Numbered from the stretch's first letter, positions 25,424-34,754 are shown. The stretch: 64,000 nt of DNA from Streptomyces sp. NBC_00433 (GCA_036015235.1 CP107926.1:806001-870000); one strand, 5' to 3'. Notes: generated by a model not told the origin, from the letters alone. Numbers and translations: made by a program.

Positions 25424-25837
25424 GTGATCAGCAGGACCCTCAAGCGCGCCGCCGCGGCCGTGGGCACCTCGGTGCTCGTCGTCATGGCCGGTGGCGGAGC
25501 GACAGCCGTGGCGCAGACCACGGTTCAGCCGCAGGCGGTGCAAGGCAGTGTGATCAGGGGCGGTGCCGACGGCACCCCGCGGACGTTGATGTGCCCGCCG
25601 GAGGAGAACGTCCTCAGTGGCGGATTCGCCATCTCGGCCCCCCAGGGCGGGGTGCTGGGCCACGGTGCCGCGGACCTGCTGGAGAGCCGCCCGACCCCGG
25701 ACGCCACCGGCTGGGTCGTCACTGTCCGCAAGAACCTCGCGCCCGCGGAGCGCGGCCGCCCCGGGGCGCACGTCGCCCCGGCCGACCTCACGCTGTTCGT
25801 CGTCTGCACCCAGGGCGAGAACACCCCCGGCGGCTGA
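25424..25837 (+). CDS. Small secreted two-cysteine protein of unknown function
   Basis: This 137-aa protein has a Sec-type signal peptide (RTLKRAAAAVGTSVLVVMAG, cleavage probably near AVAQ). Its mature part of about 105 residues has Cys in TLMCPPEENVLSGGF and in LFVVCTQGE, presumably one disulfide. A Gly-rich core followed by GWVVTVRKN suggests a compact beta fold. I do not recognise a named family, although secreted proteins of this pattern are common in actinomycetes. GGAAGGAG stands about 10 nt before the GTG; an in-frame ATG 18 codons upstream lacks a ribosome site. It is divergent from the copper oxidase and convergent with the MNIO operon. Confidence 0.6.
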   Translation: MISRTLKRAAAAVGTSVLVVMAGGGATAVAQTTVQPQAVQGSVIRGGADGTPRTLMCPPEENVLSGGFAISAPQGGVLGHGAADLLESRPTPDATGWVVTVRKNLAPAERGRPGAHVAPADLTLFVVCTQGENTPGG

Positions 25838-25870
25838 CGGCCGCCCGGCCCGGCGGACCGGTCCGCGCCC

Positions 25871-26104
25871 TCACTCGCGGGCGCCGGACTGCCCGTCGCC
25901 CCCGTTGCGCCCGCCTCGGCGGGCGAAAAGGCGCGGGCGGCGGGGAGCCGCGGCCGGGGCGTGGGCATGCTTGGCGCGCAGGGCCCGCGCCTGGACCCGG
26001 ACGCGCTCCGGGTCGAAGCCGGGCGGCGGCTCCGCGCCGCCGACGAGGGCGGCGAGCAGCCGCTCCTGCGCCGCGCCGAGCGCGGCCCGCTCAGCCGCGG
26101 ACAC
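25871..26104 (-). CDS. 77-aa protein, last gene of the DUF692 operon
   Basis: The GTG start lies inside the end of the DUF692 gene (14-nt overlap) with AGGGG 5 nt before it, so translation is coupled. The first half is amphipathic and Ala-rich ([17 protein letters not shown], then a Pro/Asp turn [20 protein letters not shown]). The second half is basic and disordered. It is too short to be the DUF2063/MbnC partner seen with other DUF692 enzymes. It may bind the enzyme or the TIGR04222-type substrate; no function is recognised. Confidence 0.6.
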   Translation of the reverse strand: MSAAERAALGAAQERLLAALVGGAEPPPGFDPERVRVQARALRAKHAHAPAAAPRRPRLFARRGGRNGGDGQSGARE

Positions 26105-26921
26105 CGCTGCCCCTGGCCACGGCGCCGCGTATGGCGGCGAGTTCGGCGGCGATCCCGCTGTCGGCCGGGTAGTCGCCGTCCCGCTCGAGCAGGACGCCGG
26201 GCAGCCGGGTCCTGGCGGCGAGGTCGGCGAGCAGGTCGAGCACGGGCCCGCCGACCGGATGGGTGTGGGTGTCGTGCCAGACGCCGTCGCGCTCGACCCC
26301 GCCCGCCACGTGGACGTAACCCAGCCGCTCCAGCGGGAGTTCGTCGAGCACCCGGTGCGGGTCGGCCCCGAGGTTGACGTGCGCGGTGTGCAGGTTGGCG
26401 ACGTCGACCAGCAGCAACACGCCCGTTCGCTCGGCGACCTCGGCCAGGAACTGGCCCTCGGTCAGCTCGTCGTCGGGCCAGGCCAGCAGCGGGGCGATGT
26501 TCTCCAGCGCCAGCGGGACGGGCAGCTGGTCCTGGGCGATCCTGATGTTCTCGGTGAGCACGGTGAGCGCGTCCCTGGTCCTGGGCACCGGCAGCAGGTG
26601 CCCGGCGTTCCACGCGCCGGCCCGAGTGAAGGCGATGTGCTCGCTGACCAGCGGTGAGCCCAACGCCTCCGCGCACGCGGCGAGATGGGCCAGCCGCCGG
26701 GGGTCGGGGCGCTCGGCGCCGCCGAGCGACAGCGAGACGCCGTGCGGGATCACCGGTGTGCCGCGGTCCCGCAGCACCCGCAGCGAGGTGAACAGCCTCT
26801 TCGGGGAGAGCCCCTCTGCGATGGCCTCGACGAAGTCGACGCCGGAGAGCCGTTCGACGGTGATGTCGATGCGCGGGCGCCATCCGATGCCGTAGCCGAG
26901 CGCGGGGGGCGCGGCGGTCAT
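26091..26921 (-). CDS. DUF692 (MNIO) family multinuclear iron oxidase
   Basis: This 276-aa TIM-barrel protein belongs to DUF692, the MbnB/TglH/ChrH family that uses two or three Fe ions to modify cysteines or other residues of peptides. The metal-binding residues are in place: His in [11 protein letters not shown], Glu and His in VSEHIAF, Glu in ALENIAP, Asp and Asn in [16 protein letters not shown], His in GYVHVAGG, Asp and His in DTHTHPVG, and Glu in LLERDGD. Its ATG overlaps the stop of the TIGR04222-type gene (ATGA), and its end overlaps the 77-aa gene. No separate precursor peptide gene is seen. The Gly/Cys-rich tail of the upstream protein is the obvious candidate substrate. Confidence 0.85.
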   Translation of the reverse strand: MTAAPPALGYGIGWRPRIDITVERLSGVDFVEAIAEGLSPKRLFTSLRVLRDRGTPVIPHGVSLSLGGAERPDPRRLAHLAACAEALGSPLVSEHIAFTRAGAWNAGHLLPVPRTRDALTVLTENIRIAQDQLPVPLALENIAPLLAWPDDELTEGQFLAEVAERTGVLLLVDVANLHTAHVNLGADPHRVLDELPLERLGYVHVAGGVERDGVWHDTHTHPVGGPVLDLLADLAARTRLPGVLLERDGDYPADSGIAAELAAIRGAVARGSGVRG

Positions 26922-27820
26922 CCGCCGCACCCGCCACCGCCGCACCCGCCGCCCCCGCATCCGCCGCCGCCTCCTCCTCCGCAGCTTCCCCCGCCGCCGG
27001 AGCCCGAGGAGCTGGACAACCCGCCGTAGATCGCATGCCGCAGGACCGGGTCGGCGACGCCCGCGGCGCCGAGCACCGCCACGCTGAGCACCGCCGCGGG
27101 GACGAGCGGGTCGCCGCCGCCGCCGGCCGGAGCGTGACCGCCGGCGCCGAAGAGGAGCCGCGGGTCGAGCGCTGCGCCCTGCCGCCCCCGCTCCAGCAGC
27201 CTGTCCCCCGCCAGCGTGCGGCGCGGGACGGTGGCCGCGACGGCCACCAGGACGAAGCCGCTGACCGCCAGGGCGAGGATCAGCAAGGTGACCGGGCGGC
27301 CGAGGCGGATGCCGTTGACGAGCCTGGCCACGCCCACGCAGAAGACCGCGAGCAGCGGCAGGACGGCGGCCGTCGACGCCCCCCGGCTGCCGGGTCCGAA
27401 CAGCAGGCCGCGCTCGACGGCGTCCTGGGCGATCCGCTGGACCGGCCGGCTGACGACGGTGCGGGCGCGGACGGCCGACAGGCCGACGCCCTTGGCGCTG
27501 CCGCAGCAGGCCAGGACGGCCTGCTGCACCGGTTCGTATGCCGTCGGTGTGCCGCAGGCGGTGATCCTGTGGTCCCTGCCGACCCGCAGCCGGCCGTCCT
27601 CGATGAGCGCCTGCACCGCGGTGTCCACGACCCGCACGGTGCCGCCGCCGACGACGGCGAGCGTGTAGACGTCCGCAGGACCCGTCCCTGCGGTCGGGTC
27701 GGTGTCCTGCCGCTTGCGGAAGCCCGCTCGCAGCAGCGCCGTCACGATCCCCGCGGCGGCGAAGGCCGCGGCGTACGCGGCCAGGAAGTCCGGGCCGCTC
27801 ATTCCCCATGGCTGACTCAT
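26918..27820 (-). CDS. TIGR04222-type membrane protein with Gly/Cys-rich C-terminal tail
   Basis: This 300-aa protein begins with a hydrophobic segment ([19 protein letters not shown]). A soluble winged-helix-like region follows ([22 protein letters not shown] to [14 protein letters not shown]), with hydrophobic segments near 160-178 and 183-205 and a last one near 245-262. The final 35 residues are nearly only Gly, Ser and Cys, with four Cys set in runs such as CGGGGCGGGGC. Actinobacterial TIGR04222 proteins with such low-complexity tails are found beside DUF692 genes. The ATG at 27820 is chosen because the protein then opens with its membrane segment. The ATGA overlap with the DUF692 gene argues for joint function, plausibly as scaffold or substrate. 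Confidence 0.8.
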   Translation of the reverse strand: MSQPWGMSGPDFLAAYAAAFAAAGIVTALLRAGFRKRQDTDPTAGTGPADVYTLAVVGGGTVRVVDTAVQALIEDGRLRVGRDHRITACGTPTAYEPVQQAVLACCGSAKGVGLSAVRARTVVSRPVQRIAQDAVERGLLFGPGSRGASTAAVLPLLAVFCVGVARLVNGIRLGRPVTLLILALAVSGFVLVAVAATVPRRTLAGDRLLERGRQGAALDPRLLFGAGGHAPAGGGGDPLVPAAVLSVAVLGAAGVADPVLRHAIYGGLSSSSGSGGGGSCGGGGGGGCGGGGCGGGGCGG

Positions 27821-28119
27821 GTCGACCACCCCCACCGGAAGTGACGCCCCGTCCGCCCGCCGCGGTTCCCCGCGGGAACGCCGACCCGGCATGTCAGCAA
27901 CTCGCCAACCCTGCGCAAACTGTTGACAAAGCAGATACACGATTGCAACCTTTGACTCGCAAAAACCAGGCCAAGGCTTCCATATTTATTAGCGGCTGCT
28001 TGCAACTTCGTCGCAGGGATCGCTGCCCTGCCATGCCCGGCGGTGCGCGACCAGATTGCGGACGCGGCCGGAAACCTCCCCCCACCCGCTCTCTCGTTCC
28101 GGACAGAACAGAGGAGACC
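27821..28119. promoter_or_regulatory. AT-rich divergent promoter region of the GH87 gene
   Basis: The stretch 27895-28010 is strikingly AT-richer than anything nearby. It contains TTGACA (27923-27928), TTGACT (27952-27957) and two copies of TTGCAAC (27943-27949 and 28000-28006). -35-like boxes are clear, but a matching -10 is not. It should hold promoters for the GH87 gene to the right and the TIGR04222 operon to the left. Confidence 0.45.
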
Positions 28120-31100
28120 ATGAAACGCAAGCAGCTCCGACGCCTGATCACCGGCGTGCTCGCGGTCGGCCTGATCGCCCTCGGCCTCTCCCCCCTCACC
28201 GCCTCCGCCACGGCCGCCGACCGCCCCAACCTGGCGCTGGGCAAGGCCGCTTCCGCCGGCGGCTCCGTCGGGGGCTACCCCGCCTCGAACGTCACCGACG
28301 GGAACCAGGGCTCGTACTGGGAGGGCCCCACGAACGTCTTCCCGCAGGGGCTCCAGGTCGACCTCGGGCACAGCGCCACCGTCGACCAGGTGGTGCTGAA
28401 GCTGCCTGCCTCGTGGGAGGCGAGGACCGAGACGCTCAGCGTGCAGGGCAGCGCCGACGGGTCCTCCTTCAGCACCCTGGGCGCCTCGCAGGGCCGGGCG
28501 TTCGCGCCGGGCACAGCCAACACCGTGACGATCGACTTCACGGCCGCCGACGCCCGTTACGTGCGGCTGAACATCACCGCCAACACCGGCTGGCCCGCCG
28601 CCCAGGTCTCCGAGTTCGAGGTCTACGGCACCGACACCACCGACCCCGGCGACCCGGGCGGTGACCCGGGCGACGGCAACGGCACCGACCTCGCACAGGG
28701 CAAGCCGATCGAGGCGTCCTCCACGACCCAGTCCTTCGTCGCGGCCAACGCCAACGACGGCCAGGTCGGCACCTACTGGGAGTCCAACGGCTTCCCGTCG
28801 ACCCTGACCGCGAAGCTCGGCGCCGACGCCGATCTCACCTCCGTGGTGGTCAAGCTCAACCCCGACAGCATCTGGGGCGCCAGGACGCAGACCATCCAGG
28901 TCCTCGGCCGCGGGCAGTCCGGCGGCGGCTTCACCTCACTGGCGGCCGCGACCGCCTACACCTTCAACCCGGCCACCAACCAGAACTCGGTCCGGATCCC
29001 GGTCAACGGCCGGGCCGCCGACGTGCAGTTGGCCATCACCGGCAATTCCGGGGCGCCCGGCGGCCAGGTCGCCGAATTCCAGGCCGTCGGCATACCCGCG
29101 CCCAACCCGGACCTGACGGTCACCGCGCTGTCGTGGTCCCCCACCGCCCCGGTGGAGACCGACAGCGTCACCGTGGGCGCGACCGTACGCAACGCCGGCT
29201 CCGCGGCCTCGGCCGCGACCACGGTGAATGTCAGCGTCGGCGGCGTCGTCGCGGGCACCGCCTCGGTCGGCGCACTGGCCGCGGGCGCCTCGACCACGGT
29301 GTCGGTCTCCGCGGGAAAGCGGGCGACGGGCAGCTACGCCGTCACCGCCATGGTGGACCCGCTGGACACCGTCATCGAGCAGAACAACTCCAACAACAGC
29401 CTGACCGCGCCCACCCAGCTGGTCGTCGCCCAGAGTCCGGGACCGGACCTCCAGGTGCTCGGCATCACGTCCAGCCCGGCGAACCCGGCGGTCGGCGCAC
29501 CGGTCTCCTTCACCGTCGCGGTGCACAACCGCGGCACCACCGCCTCCGGCGCCACCACGGTCACCCGGCTGACGGTGGGCGGCACCACGCTCAACACCAA
29601 CACGCCCTCGGTCGCTGCCGGTTCGACCACGACCGTGAACGTCGGCGGCACCTGGACGGCCACCAGCGGCGGCGCCACCATCGTGGCCACCGCCGACGCG
29701 ACCAACGTGGTGACCGAGACCGACGAGAGCAACAACATCTTCTCGCAGGCCATCGTGGTCGGGCGCGGGGCGGCGGTGCCCTTCACCGAATACGAGGCCG
29801 AGAACGGCGCCTACACGGGCGCGCTGCTGACCACCGACCAGGAGCGCACCTTCGGCCACACCGACTTCGCCACCGAGTCCTCGGGCCGCAAGTCGGTGCA
29901 GCTCAACTCCACCGGCCAGTACGTGCAGTTCACCTCGACGGTGCCGACCGACTCCATCGTGGTGCGCAACTCCATCCCGGACGCGGCGGCCGGCGGCGGC
30001 ATCGACGCCACCATCAGCCTCTACGTCAACGGCAGCTTCGCCCGCAAGCTCACCTTCTCCTCGACGCACAGCTGGCTCTACGGCAGCAGCGACGACCCGG
30101 AGGGGCTGACGAACCGGCCGGGCGGTGACGCCCGGCGGCTGTTCGACGAGTCCAGCGCCCTGCTGAACACCACGTATCCGGCGGGCACCACCTTCAAGCT
30201 GCAACGCGACGCCACCGACACCGCGTCGTTCTACATCATCGACCTGGTCGACCTGGAGCAGGTGGCGCCCCCGACCAGCAAGCCGGCCGAGTGCACCTCG
30301 ATCACCGACTACGGGGCCGTGCCCGACGACGGGATCGACGACACGGCGGCCATCCAGAAGGCGGTGACGGCCGACCAGAACGGCCAGATCACCTGCGTGT
30401 GGATCCCGGCCGGCCAGTGGCGGCAGGAGCAGAAGATCCTCACCGACGACCCGCTGAACCGCGGGCAGTACAACCAGGTGGGCATCAGCAACGTCACGAT
30501 CCGCGGTGCGGGCATGTGGTATTCGCAGCTGTACACCCTCACCCAGCCGCAGGACGCGCACGGCATCAACCACCCGCACGAGGGCAACTTCGGCTTCGAC
30601 ATCGACGACAACACGCAGATCTCCGACATCGCGATCTTCGGCTCGGGCCGCATCCGCGGCGGTGACGGCAACGCTGAGGGCGGCGTGGGCCTCAACGGCC
30701 GGTTCGGCAAGAACACCAAGATCAGCAACGTGTGGATCGAGCACTCCAACGTGGGCGTCTGGGTCGGCCGCGACTACGACAACATCCCCGCCCTGTGGGG
30801 TCCCGCGGACGGGCTGCAGTTCAGCGGCATGCGCATCCGCGACACCTACGCCGACGGCATCAACTTCACCAACGGCACCCGCAATTCGCAGGTGTTCAAC
30901 TCGTCCTTCCGCACCACGGGCGACGACTCGCTCGCGGTCTGGGCCAACAAGTACGTCAAGGACCAGTCGGTCGACATCGGGCACGACAACCACTTCACCA
31001 ACAACACCATCCAGCTGCCCTGGCGGGCCAACGGCATCGCGATCTACGGCGGTTACGGCAACACCATCGAGAACAACCTGGTCTACGACACGATGAACTA

Positions 31101-31518
31101 CCCGGGCATCATGCTGGCGACCGACCACGACCCGATGCCCTTCTCCGGGCAGACACTGGTCACCAACAACGCGCTCTACCGCACGGGCGGCGCCTTCTGG
31201 GGCGAGGCCCAGGAATTCGGCGCCATCACGCTCTTCGCGTCGACCCGGGACATCACCGGCGTCACCATCAAGGACACCGACATCTACGACTCGACCTACG
31301 ACGGCATCCAGTTCAAGACCGGCGGCGGCAGCATGCCGGGCGTCGTGATCAGCAACGTGAAGATCGACAAGTCGAACAACGGCGCCGGCATCCGGGCGCA
31401 GGGCGGTGCACGCGGCAGCGCGTCGCTGACGAACGTGGCCGTCACCGACTCGGCCGACGGGAACGTCCTGGTCGAACCGGGCTCGCAGTTCGTGATCACG
31501 GGAGGTGCCGGCTCCTGA
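28120..31518 (+). CDS. Secreted multidomain GH87-type alpha-1,3-glucanase
   Basis: This 1132-aa secreted enzyme has, in order: a signal peptide (1-33), two discoidin/F5-8C (CBM32-like) domains (about 35-170 and 190-325) joined by an Asp/Gly/Pro linker, two CARDB Ig-like domains (about 329-440 and 442-553), a CBM6/35-like module (EYEAENGAYTG, about 555-715) and a right-handed beta-helix (about 727-1132). The helix opens with DYGAVPDDGIDDTAAIQKA and holds the Asp cluster ADGINF and TTGDDSLAV (about 931) that fits the three catalytic Asp of GH87 alpha-1,3-glucanases. It should attack alpha-1,3-glucan of fungal walls or dental-type mutan. GAGGAG lies close to the ATG. GH87 rather than GH49/GH28 is my reading from domain order and motifs. 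Confidence 0.75.
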   Translation: MKRKQLRRLITGVLAVGLIALGLSPLTASATAADRPNLALGKAASAGGSVGGYPASNVTDGNQGSYWEGPTNVFPQGLQVDLGHSATVDQVVLKLPASWEARTETLSVQGSADGSSFSTLGASQGRAFAPGTANTVTIDFTAADARYVRLNITANTGWPAAQVSEFEVYGTDTTDPGDPGGDPGDGNGTDLAQGKPIEASSTTQSFVAANANDGQVGTYWESNGFPSTLTAKLGADADLTSVVVKLNPDSIWGARTQTIQVLGRGQSGGGFTSLAAATAYTFNPATNQNSVRIPVNGRAADVQLAITGNSGAPGGQVAEFQAVGIPAPNPDLTVTALSWSPTAPVETDSVTVGATVRNAGSAASAATTVNVSVGGVVAGTASVGALAAGASTTVSVSAGKRATGSYAVTAMVDPLDTVIEQNNSNNSLTAPTQLVVAQSPGPDLQVLGITSSPANPAVGAPVSFTVAVHNRGTTASGATTVTRLTVGGTTLNTNTPSVAAGSTTTVNVGGTWTATSGGATIVATADATNVVTETDESNNIFSQAIVVGRGAAVPFTEYEAENGAYTGALLTTDQERTFGHTDFATESSGRKSVQLNSTGQYVQFTSTVPTDSIVVRNSIPDAAAGGGIDATISLYVNGSFARKLTFSSTHSWLYGSSDDPEGLTNRPGGDARRLFDESSALLNTTYPAGTTFKLQRDATDTASFYIIDLVDLEQVAPPTSKPAECTSITDYGAVPDDGIDDTAAIQKAVTADQNGQITCVWIPAGQWRQEQKILTDDPLNRGQYNQVGISNVTIRGAGMWYSQLYTLTQPQDAHGINHPHEGNFGFDIDDNTQISDIAIFGSGRIRGGDGNAEGGVGLNGRFGKNTKISNVWIEHSNVGVWVGRDYDNIPALWGPADGLQFSGMRIRDTYADGINFTNGTRNSQVFNSSFRTTGDDSLAVWANKYVKDQSVDIGHDNHFTNNTIQLPWRANGIAIYGGYGNTIENNLVYDTMNYPGIMLATDHDPMPFSGQTLVTNNALYRTGGAFWGEAQEFGAITLFASTRDITGVTIKDTDIYDSTYDGIQFKTGGGSMPGVVISNVKIDKSNNGAGIRAQGGARGSASLTNVAVTDSADGNVLVEPGSQFVITGGAGS

Positions 31519-31520
31519 AT

Positions 31521-31566
31521 CACGGCAAGGGGCCCCGGACCGCCGCGGTCCGGGCCCCTTGCCGTG
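31521..31566 (+). terminator. Strong stem-loop terminator after the GH87 gene
   Basis: Arms 31521-31542 and 31546-31566 pair over 21 bp with one bulged C and a 3-nt loop, directly after the stop codon. Confidence 0.8.
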
Positions 31567-31670
31567 ACCGCGAGGGTGACGCTTCGTACGCATGTACCCG
31601 TGGGCATACGGGGGCTTCCGCGCCTATGGTCACATATGCCCGGTTCGGCGTGTGACAAGGGAGGCCGCGT

Positions 31671-32216
31671 ATGGCCAGCGCGTTTCAGGAGCGCAAGCTC
31701 ACAGGGATGTTCGCCGCGTTCGACACGGACGGTGACGGCTATCTGCGCGAGGAGGACTTCAGGGCGCTGGTCGCCCGCTGGAGCCGGCTGCCGGCGGTCG
31801 GCCCGGGGACGGAGCTGCGCACGGGGATGGAGACCCTGCTGATGGGCTGGTGGGCGGCGCTGCTTGAGGAGGGGGACGTCAACGGGGACGGTGCGGTCGA
31901 CCTCGGCGAAGTGCTGCTGCTCGTGGACCGGTTGCCCTTGATGATCGCGGACGTCACCGCGACCGCCGACACCGTCTTCGACGCGGTGGACGCCAACGGC
32001 GACGGACGTATCTCCCCGGCGGAGCACCGCGCCCTGGTCGAGACCTGGAACGGCCGGCCCGTCGACATGACGGGCGTCTTCGAACTGCTCGACCTCAACG
32101 GCGACGGGCATCTCAGCCGGGAGGAATTCGCCCTGCTGTGGCGGCAGTTCTGGACCAGCGACGATCCGGTCGAACCGGGGAACTGGCTCTGCGGCCGCTT
32201 CGCCGCCGCGGGCTGA
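31671..32216 (+). CDS. Four-EF-hand calcium-binding protein
   Basis: This 181-aa soluble protein resembles calerythrin, the sarcoplasmic-type calcium protein of actinomycetes. Four canonical loops are visible: DTDGDGYLREED, DVNGDGAVDLGE, DANGDGRISPAE and DLNGDGHLSREE, each with acidic residues at positions 1, 3, 5 and 12. All look able to bind Ca2+, unlike calerythrin, in which one loop is inactive. There is no signal peptide, so it acts in the cytoplasm as a buffer or sensor. AAGGGAGG precedes the ATG. It is a single gene after a strong terminator. Confidence 0.9.
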   Translation: MASAFQERKLTGMFAAFDTDGDGYLREEDFRALVARWSRLPAVGPGTELRTGMETLLMGWWAALLEEGDVNGDGAVDLGEVLLLVDRLPLMIADVTATADTVFDAVDANGDGRISPAEHRALVETWNGRPVDMTGVFELLDLNGDGHLSREEFALLWRQFWTSDDPVEPGNWLCGRFAAAG

Positions 32217-32338
32217 GGGCGGTCCCGCCGGCCGCCGCCGTCCCCGCCCGGCCTCCTACCGCCGGAGGGGAGCGGTACGGAACTGGCTTGTGCGGCCCCC
32301 TCCTCAGCCTGGCCCGGCCGCTCGGCGGGTGCGCCCGC

Positions 32339-33016
32339 TCAGGGTGAGTCGTAGCTGGCGCTCACCATGGGCGCGTGTGTCCGCCAGCCGAGCGCTTCGT
32401 AGAGCGCGCGGCCCTCCACCGTGCCGACCAGGACGCCGGTGTGCGCGCCGCGCTCCAGCGCCTCGCGGTGCAGGGCGCGCATCACGACCGAGCCGAGGCC
32501 CTTGCGCCGGTGCAGCGGCGAGGTGCGGATCTGGTCGGCGACGGCGGTCCCGCCGGTCGGGGCGATCTGGCCGCGCGCGGCGAGCGCGCCGTCCGGTGCC
32601 GTGACGGCCACGCGTGTCACCCCGCCGCGGGTCCAGGTCCGCAGGCGGTGGCCTTCGGGGACGTCGACCGGGGTGTGCCGCAGTTCCGTGGTCATCAGGA
32701 AGCCGGGATGGCCGAGCGTCCAGCCCGGTGCGAGCCAGGGGGCGACGATGTCCTCGGCCGCGTTCGGCGCGTCGTGCGCGGTGCTCACCCGCGGCAGGAA
32801 GACCTTGAGCCAGCGGCCGGGCGCGGCGCGGTCCGCGGCGAGCCCGCGCACCGTGGCCTCGTCGCCGTCGACCACCACGTGCCGGGCCGCCTGGGTGAAG
32901 ATCCCGACGTCGATGCTCCATCCCCAGGGCTCCGGCTCCGGGTCCGCCGCGCCGCGCGAGACGATCCATCCCTCGATCCAGGACCACACCAGCGGCGTAA
33001 GAGATGAAGTAGGCAT
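32339..33016 (-). CDS. GNAT family N-acetyltransferase
   Basis: This 225-aa protein has the GNAT acetyl-CoA loop in its C-terminal half (IRTSPLHRRKGLGSVVMRALHREA, about 168-191), followed by VGTVEGRALYEALGWR. The N-terminal half (about 1-110) is a second, diverged domain of similar size. The acceptor substrate is unknown. On the minus strand TGTAAT (33028-33023), one mismatch from the ideal -10, ends 6 nt before the ATG, and there is no ribosome site, so the gene may be leaderless. Confidence 0.75.
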   Translation of the reverse strand: MPTSSLTPLVWSWIEGWIVSRGAADPEPEPWGWSIDVGIFTQAARHVVVDGDEATVRGLAADRAAPGRWLKVFLPRVSTAHDAPNAAEDIVAPWLAPGWTLGHPGFLMTTELRHTPVDVPEGHRLRTWTRGGVTRVAVTAPDGALAARGQIAPTGGTAVADQIRTSPLHRRKGLGSVVMRALHREALERGAHTGVLVGTVEGRALYEALGWRTHAPMVSASYDSP

Positions 33017-33165
33017 GGGTCCATTACATCCCGAGGTCGGGCCGCCCCTCGATCTCCGCGCGGGTTCGTTGCCGCATCGTGACGGAGGGCGCGGGCCGTA
33101 GAATTCCGGCAGCTCTTCCGACGGGAGGGCGCAGGCACCCGGACGGGTGGGAAGCTGAGGTTCGC

Positions 33166-34005
33166 GTGGTCACGATCGCCTACCAGGGGGAGCCGGGGTC
33201 CAACTCCGCCGCCGCGACCGCCGACCTCTACCCCGGCAGCACGGGCCTGCCCTGCACGGGCTTCGAGCAGGCGCTCGAAGCGGTGACGCTCGGCACCGCG
33301 GACCTCGCGGTGATCCCGGTGGACAATTCCGCCGCCGGGCGCGTGGCCGACGTGCACCATCTGCTGCCCGAGTCGGGGCTGTCCATCGTCGCCGAATACT
33401 TCCTGCCCATCCGCTTCGACCTGGTCACCGTGCCGGCCGGATCGGCCGAGCAGATCGAGTGCGTCCGCAGCCATGTGCACGCGCTGGGGCAGTGCCGCAA
33501 GGTCCTCCGCGAGGGCGGCTGGCGGACACTGGTCACGCAGGACACGGCCGGCGCCGCCCGCGAGGTGGCGGAGCTGGGCGACCCCCGGCACGCGGCGCTG
33601 GCCCCGCCGGCCGCGGGCCGCCTGTACGGGCTCAAGGTGGTGCGGGCCGGCGTCGAGGACGACCCGGACAACACCACCCGTTTCGTGGTGCTGTCCCGCA
33701 AGGCCGGGCTGCCCGCGGACACCGGCGCGCCGACGATGTCGAGCCTGTTCTTCTGCGTGCGGAACATCCCCAGCGCGCTCTACAAGGCACTCGGCGGCTT
33801 CGCCAGCAATGCCGTGAACATCACCAAGATCGAGAGCTACCAGATCGGCGCGGGCCTGCACCCGAGCCGCTTCTACATCGAGATCGAGGGCCACCCGGAC
33901 GAGCGCCGGGTCACGCTGGCGCTGGAGGAGCTGGACTTCTTCTCGTCGGAGGTTCGCCTGCTGGGTGTCTACCCGGCCCACCCGCACCGCCGCGAAGGGC
34001 GCTGA
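33166..34005 (+). CDS. pheA: Prephenate dehydratase
   Basis: This 279-aa enzyme converts prephenate to phenylpyruvate in phenylalanine synthesis. The catalytic domain (about 1-180) opens with IAYQGEPGSNS, has VIPVDNSAAGRV, and ends with the diagnostic Thr-Arg-Phe motif in DNTTRFVVLSRK. A C-terminal ACT domain (about 195-275) with KIESYQIGAGLHPSRFYIEIEGH is the phenylalanine-binding regulator. The GTG at 33166 with GAGG 5 nt before it was chosen; upstream in-frame codons have no family character. It is convergent with the PRC-barrel gene (6-nt gap). Confidence 0.9.
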   Translation: MVTIAYQGEPGSNSAAATADLYPGSTGLPCTGFEQALEAVTLGTADLAVIPVDNSAAGRVADVHHLLPESGLSIVAEYFLPIRFDLVTVPAGSAEQIECVRSHVHALGQCRKVLREGGWRTLVTQDTAGAAREVAELGDPRHAALAPPAAGRLYGLKVVRAGVEDDPDNTTRFVVLSRKAGLPADTGAPTMSSLFFCVRNIPSALYKALGGFASNAVNITKIESYQIGAGLHPSRFYIEIEGHPDERRVTLALEELDFFSSEVRLLGVYPAHPHRREGR

Positions 34006-34011
34006 CCGGCT

Positions 34012-34572
34012 TCAGCCGTGGTCCCCGCCGGAGTAGGGGGCCGGGTCCGGGTCGGGCTGGGGCTCGGAGACGGACTCGCCGGGGACGTATCTGCGCAGCC
34101 GCGCGGTCGGGGCCGGGGGCTCCTCGGCCAGCTCCTTGACGTCCCGCAGGTCCGCCTCGCCCTCGACCACCGGCCACTTCGGCCGCCCGTCGCCGAAGAC
34201 GCCGGGCGCCGCCGACGCCTCCCGCTCGGGAGTCGGCAGCCCGTAGTGGAGGAACAGCTCCTGCTCCTGTACGAGGTCGAGGTGCTGCTCGCTGTCCATC
34301 CTGGGCGCGCTGCGCACGGTCTCGGCCGTGCAGTCGAGGTCCAGTACGCCCTCCTGCGTGTGGGTGGCGCCGTGGAGCGGGGCGAAGATGTCGCCTTCCG
34401 GTCGGTCGAGGAGGTCCGCGTCGTCCGCCTCCGTGCGTACCGTCACCCACTCGGCGCCCCGCCCCATGTCGTTCACGTACACGTCGGCGACGTGGCCGAT
34501 CCGCTCGCCGTCCCGGCCGTACGCGGTCAGCCGCCGGAGCGCCTCCGGGTCCGCGAAGACGTCCTCGTCCAT
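34012..34572 (-). CDS. PRC-barrel domain protein
   Basis: This 186-aa protein has an N-terminal PRC-barrel (about 12-95: RLTAYGRDGERIGHVADVYVND and AEWVTVRT). An acidic, Pro-rich low-complexity tail follows, with a DUF2382-like hint at EQELFLHYGLPTPERE. PRC-barrel proteins sit in RNA processing or photosynthetic complexes elsewhere; in actinomycetes they are mostly stress-associated and uncharacterised. GGAGGAG stands 10 nt before the ATG. Confidence 0.7.
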   Translation of the reverse strand: MDEDVFADPEALRRLTAYGRDGERIGHVADVYVNDMGRGAEWVTVRTEADDADLLDRPEGDIFAPLHGATHTQEGVLDLDCTAETVRSAPRMDSEQHLDLVQEQELFLHYGLPTPEREASAAPGVFGDGRPKWPVVEGEADLRDVKELAEEPPAPTARLRRYVPGESVSEPQPDPDPAPYSGGDHG

Positions 34573-34754
34573 CAGCGGGTCACTCCTCCGGGCACCGGCA
34601 CCACGGCCACCTCATGTCTCCTGTGCAGGGCTCGCGCCTCCAGGACGGTTGCTGTTCCACCCTAAGCACGGCGCCGGCCCGCCGCACCCGGGACGGCGCC
34701 GGACGGAGCGCGGCCCCGGCGCGCCGGACGCGGATCGGTGCCGACTGCGGCCCG

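Noticed and set aside
26685..27029. Proline/histidine-rich plus-strand frame that could look like a structural peptide
   Set aside because: It is the complement of the Gly/Cys tail, and no ribosome site or family sequence supports it.
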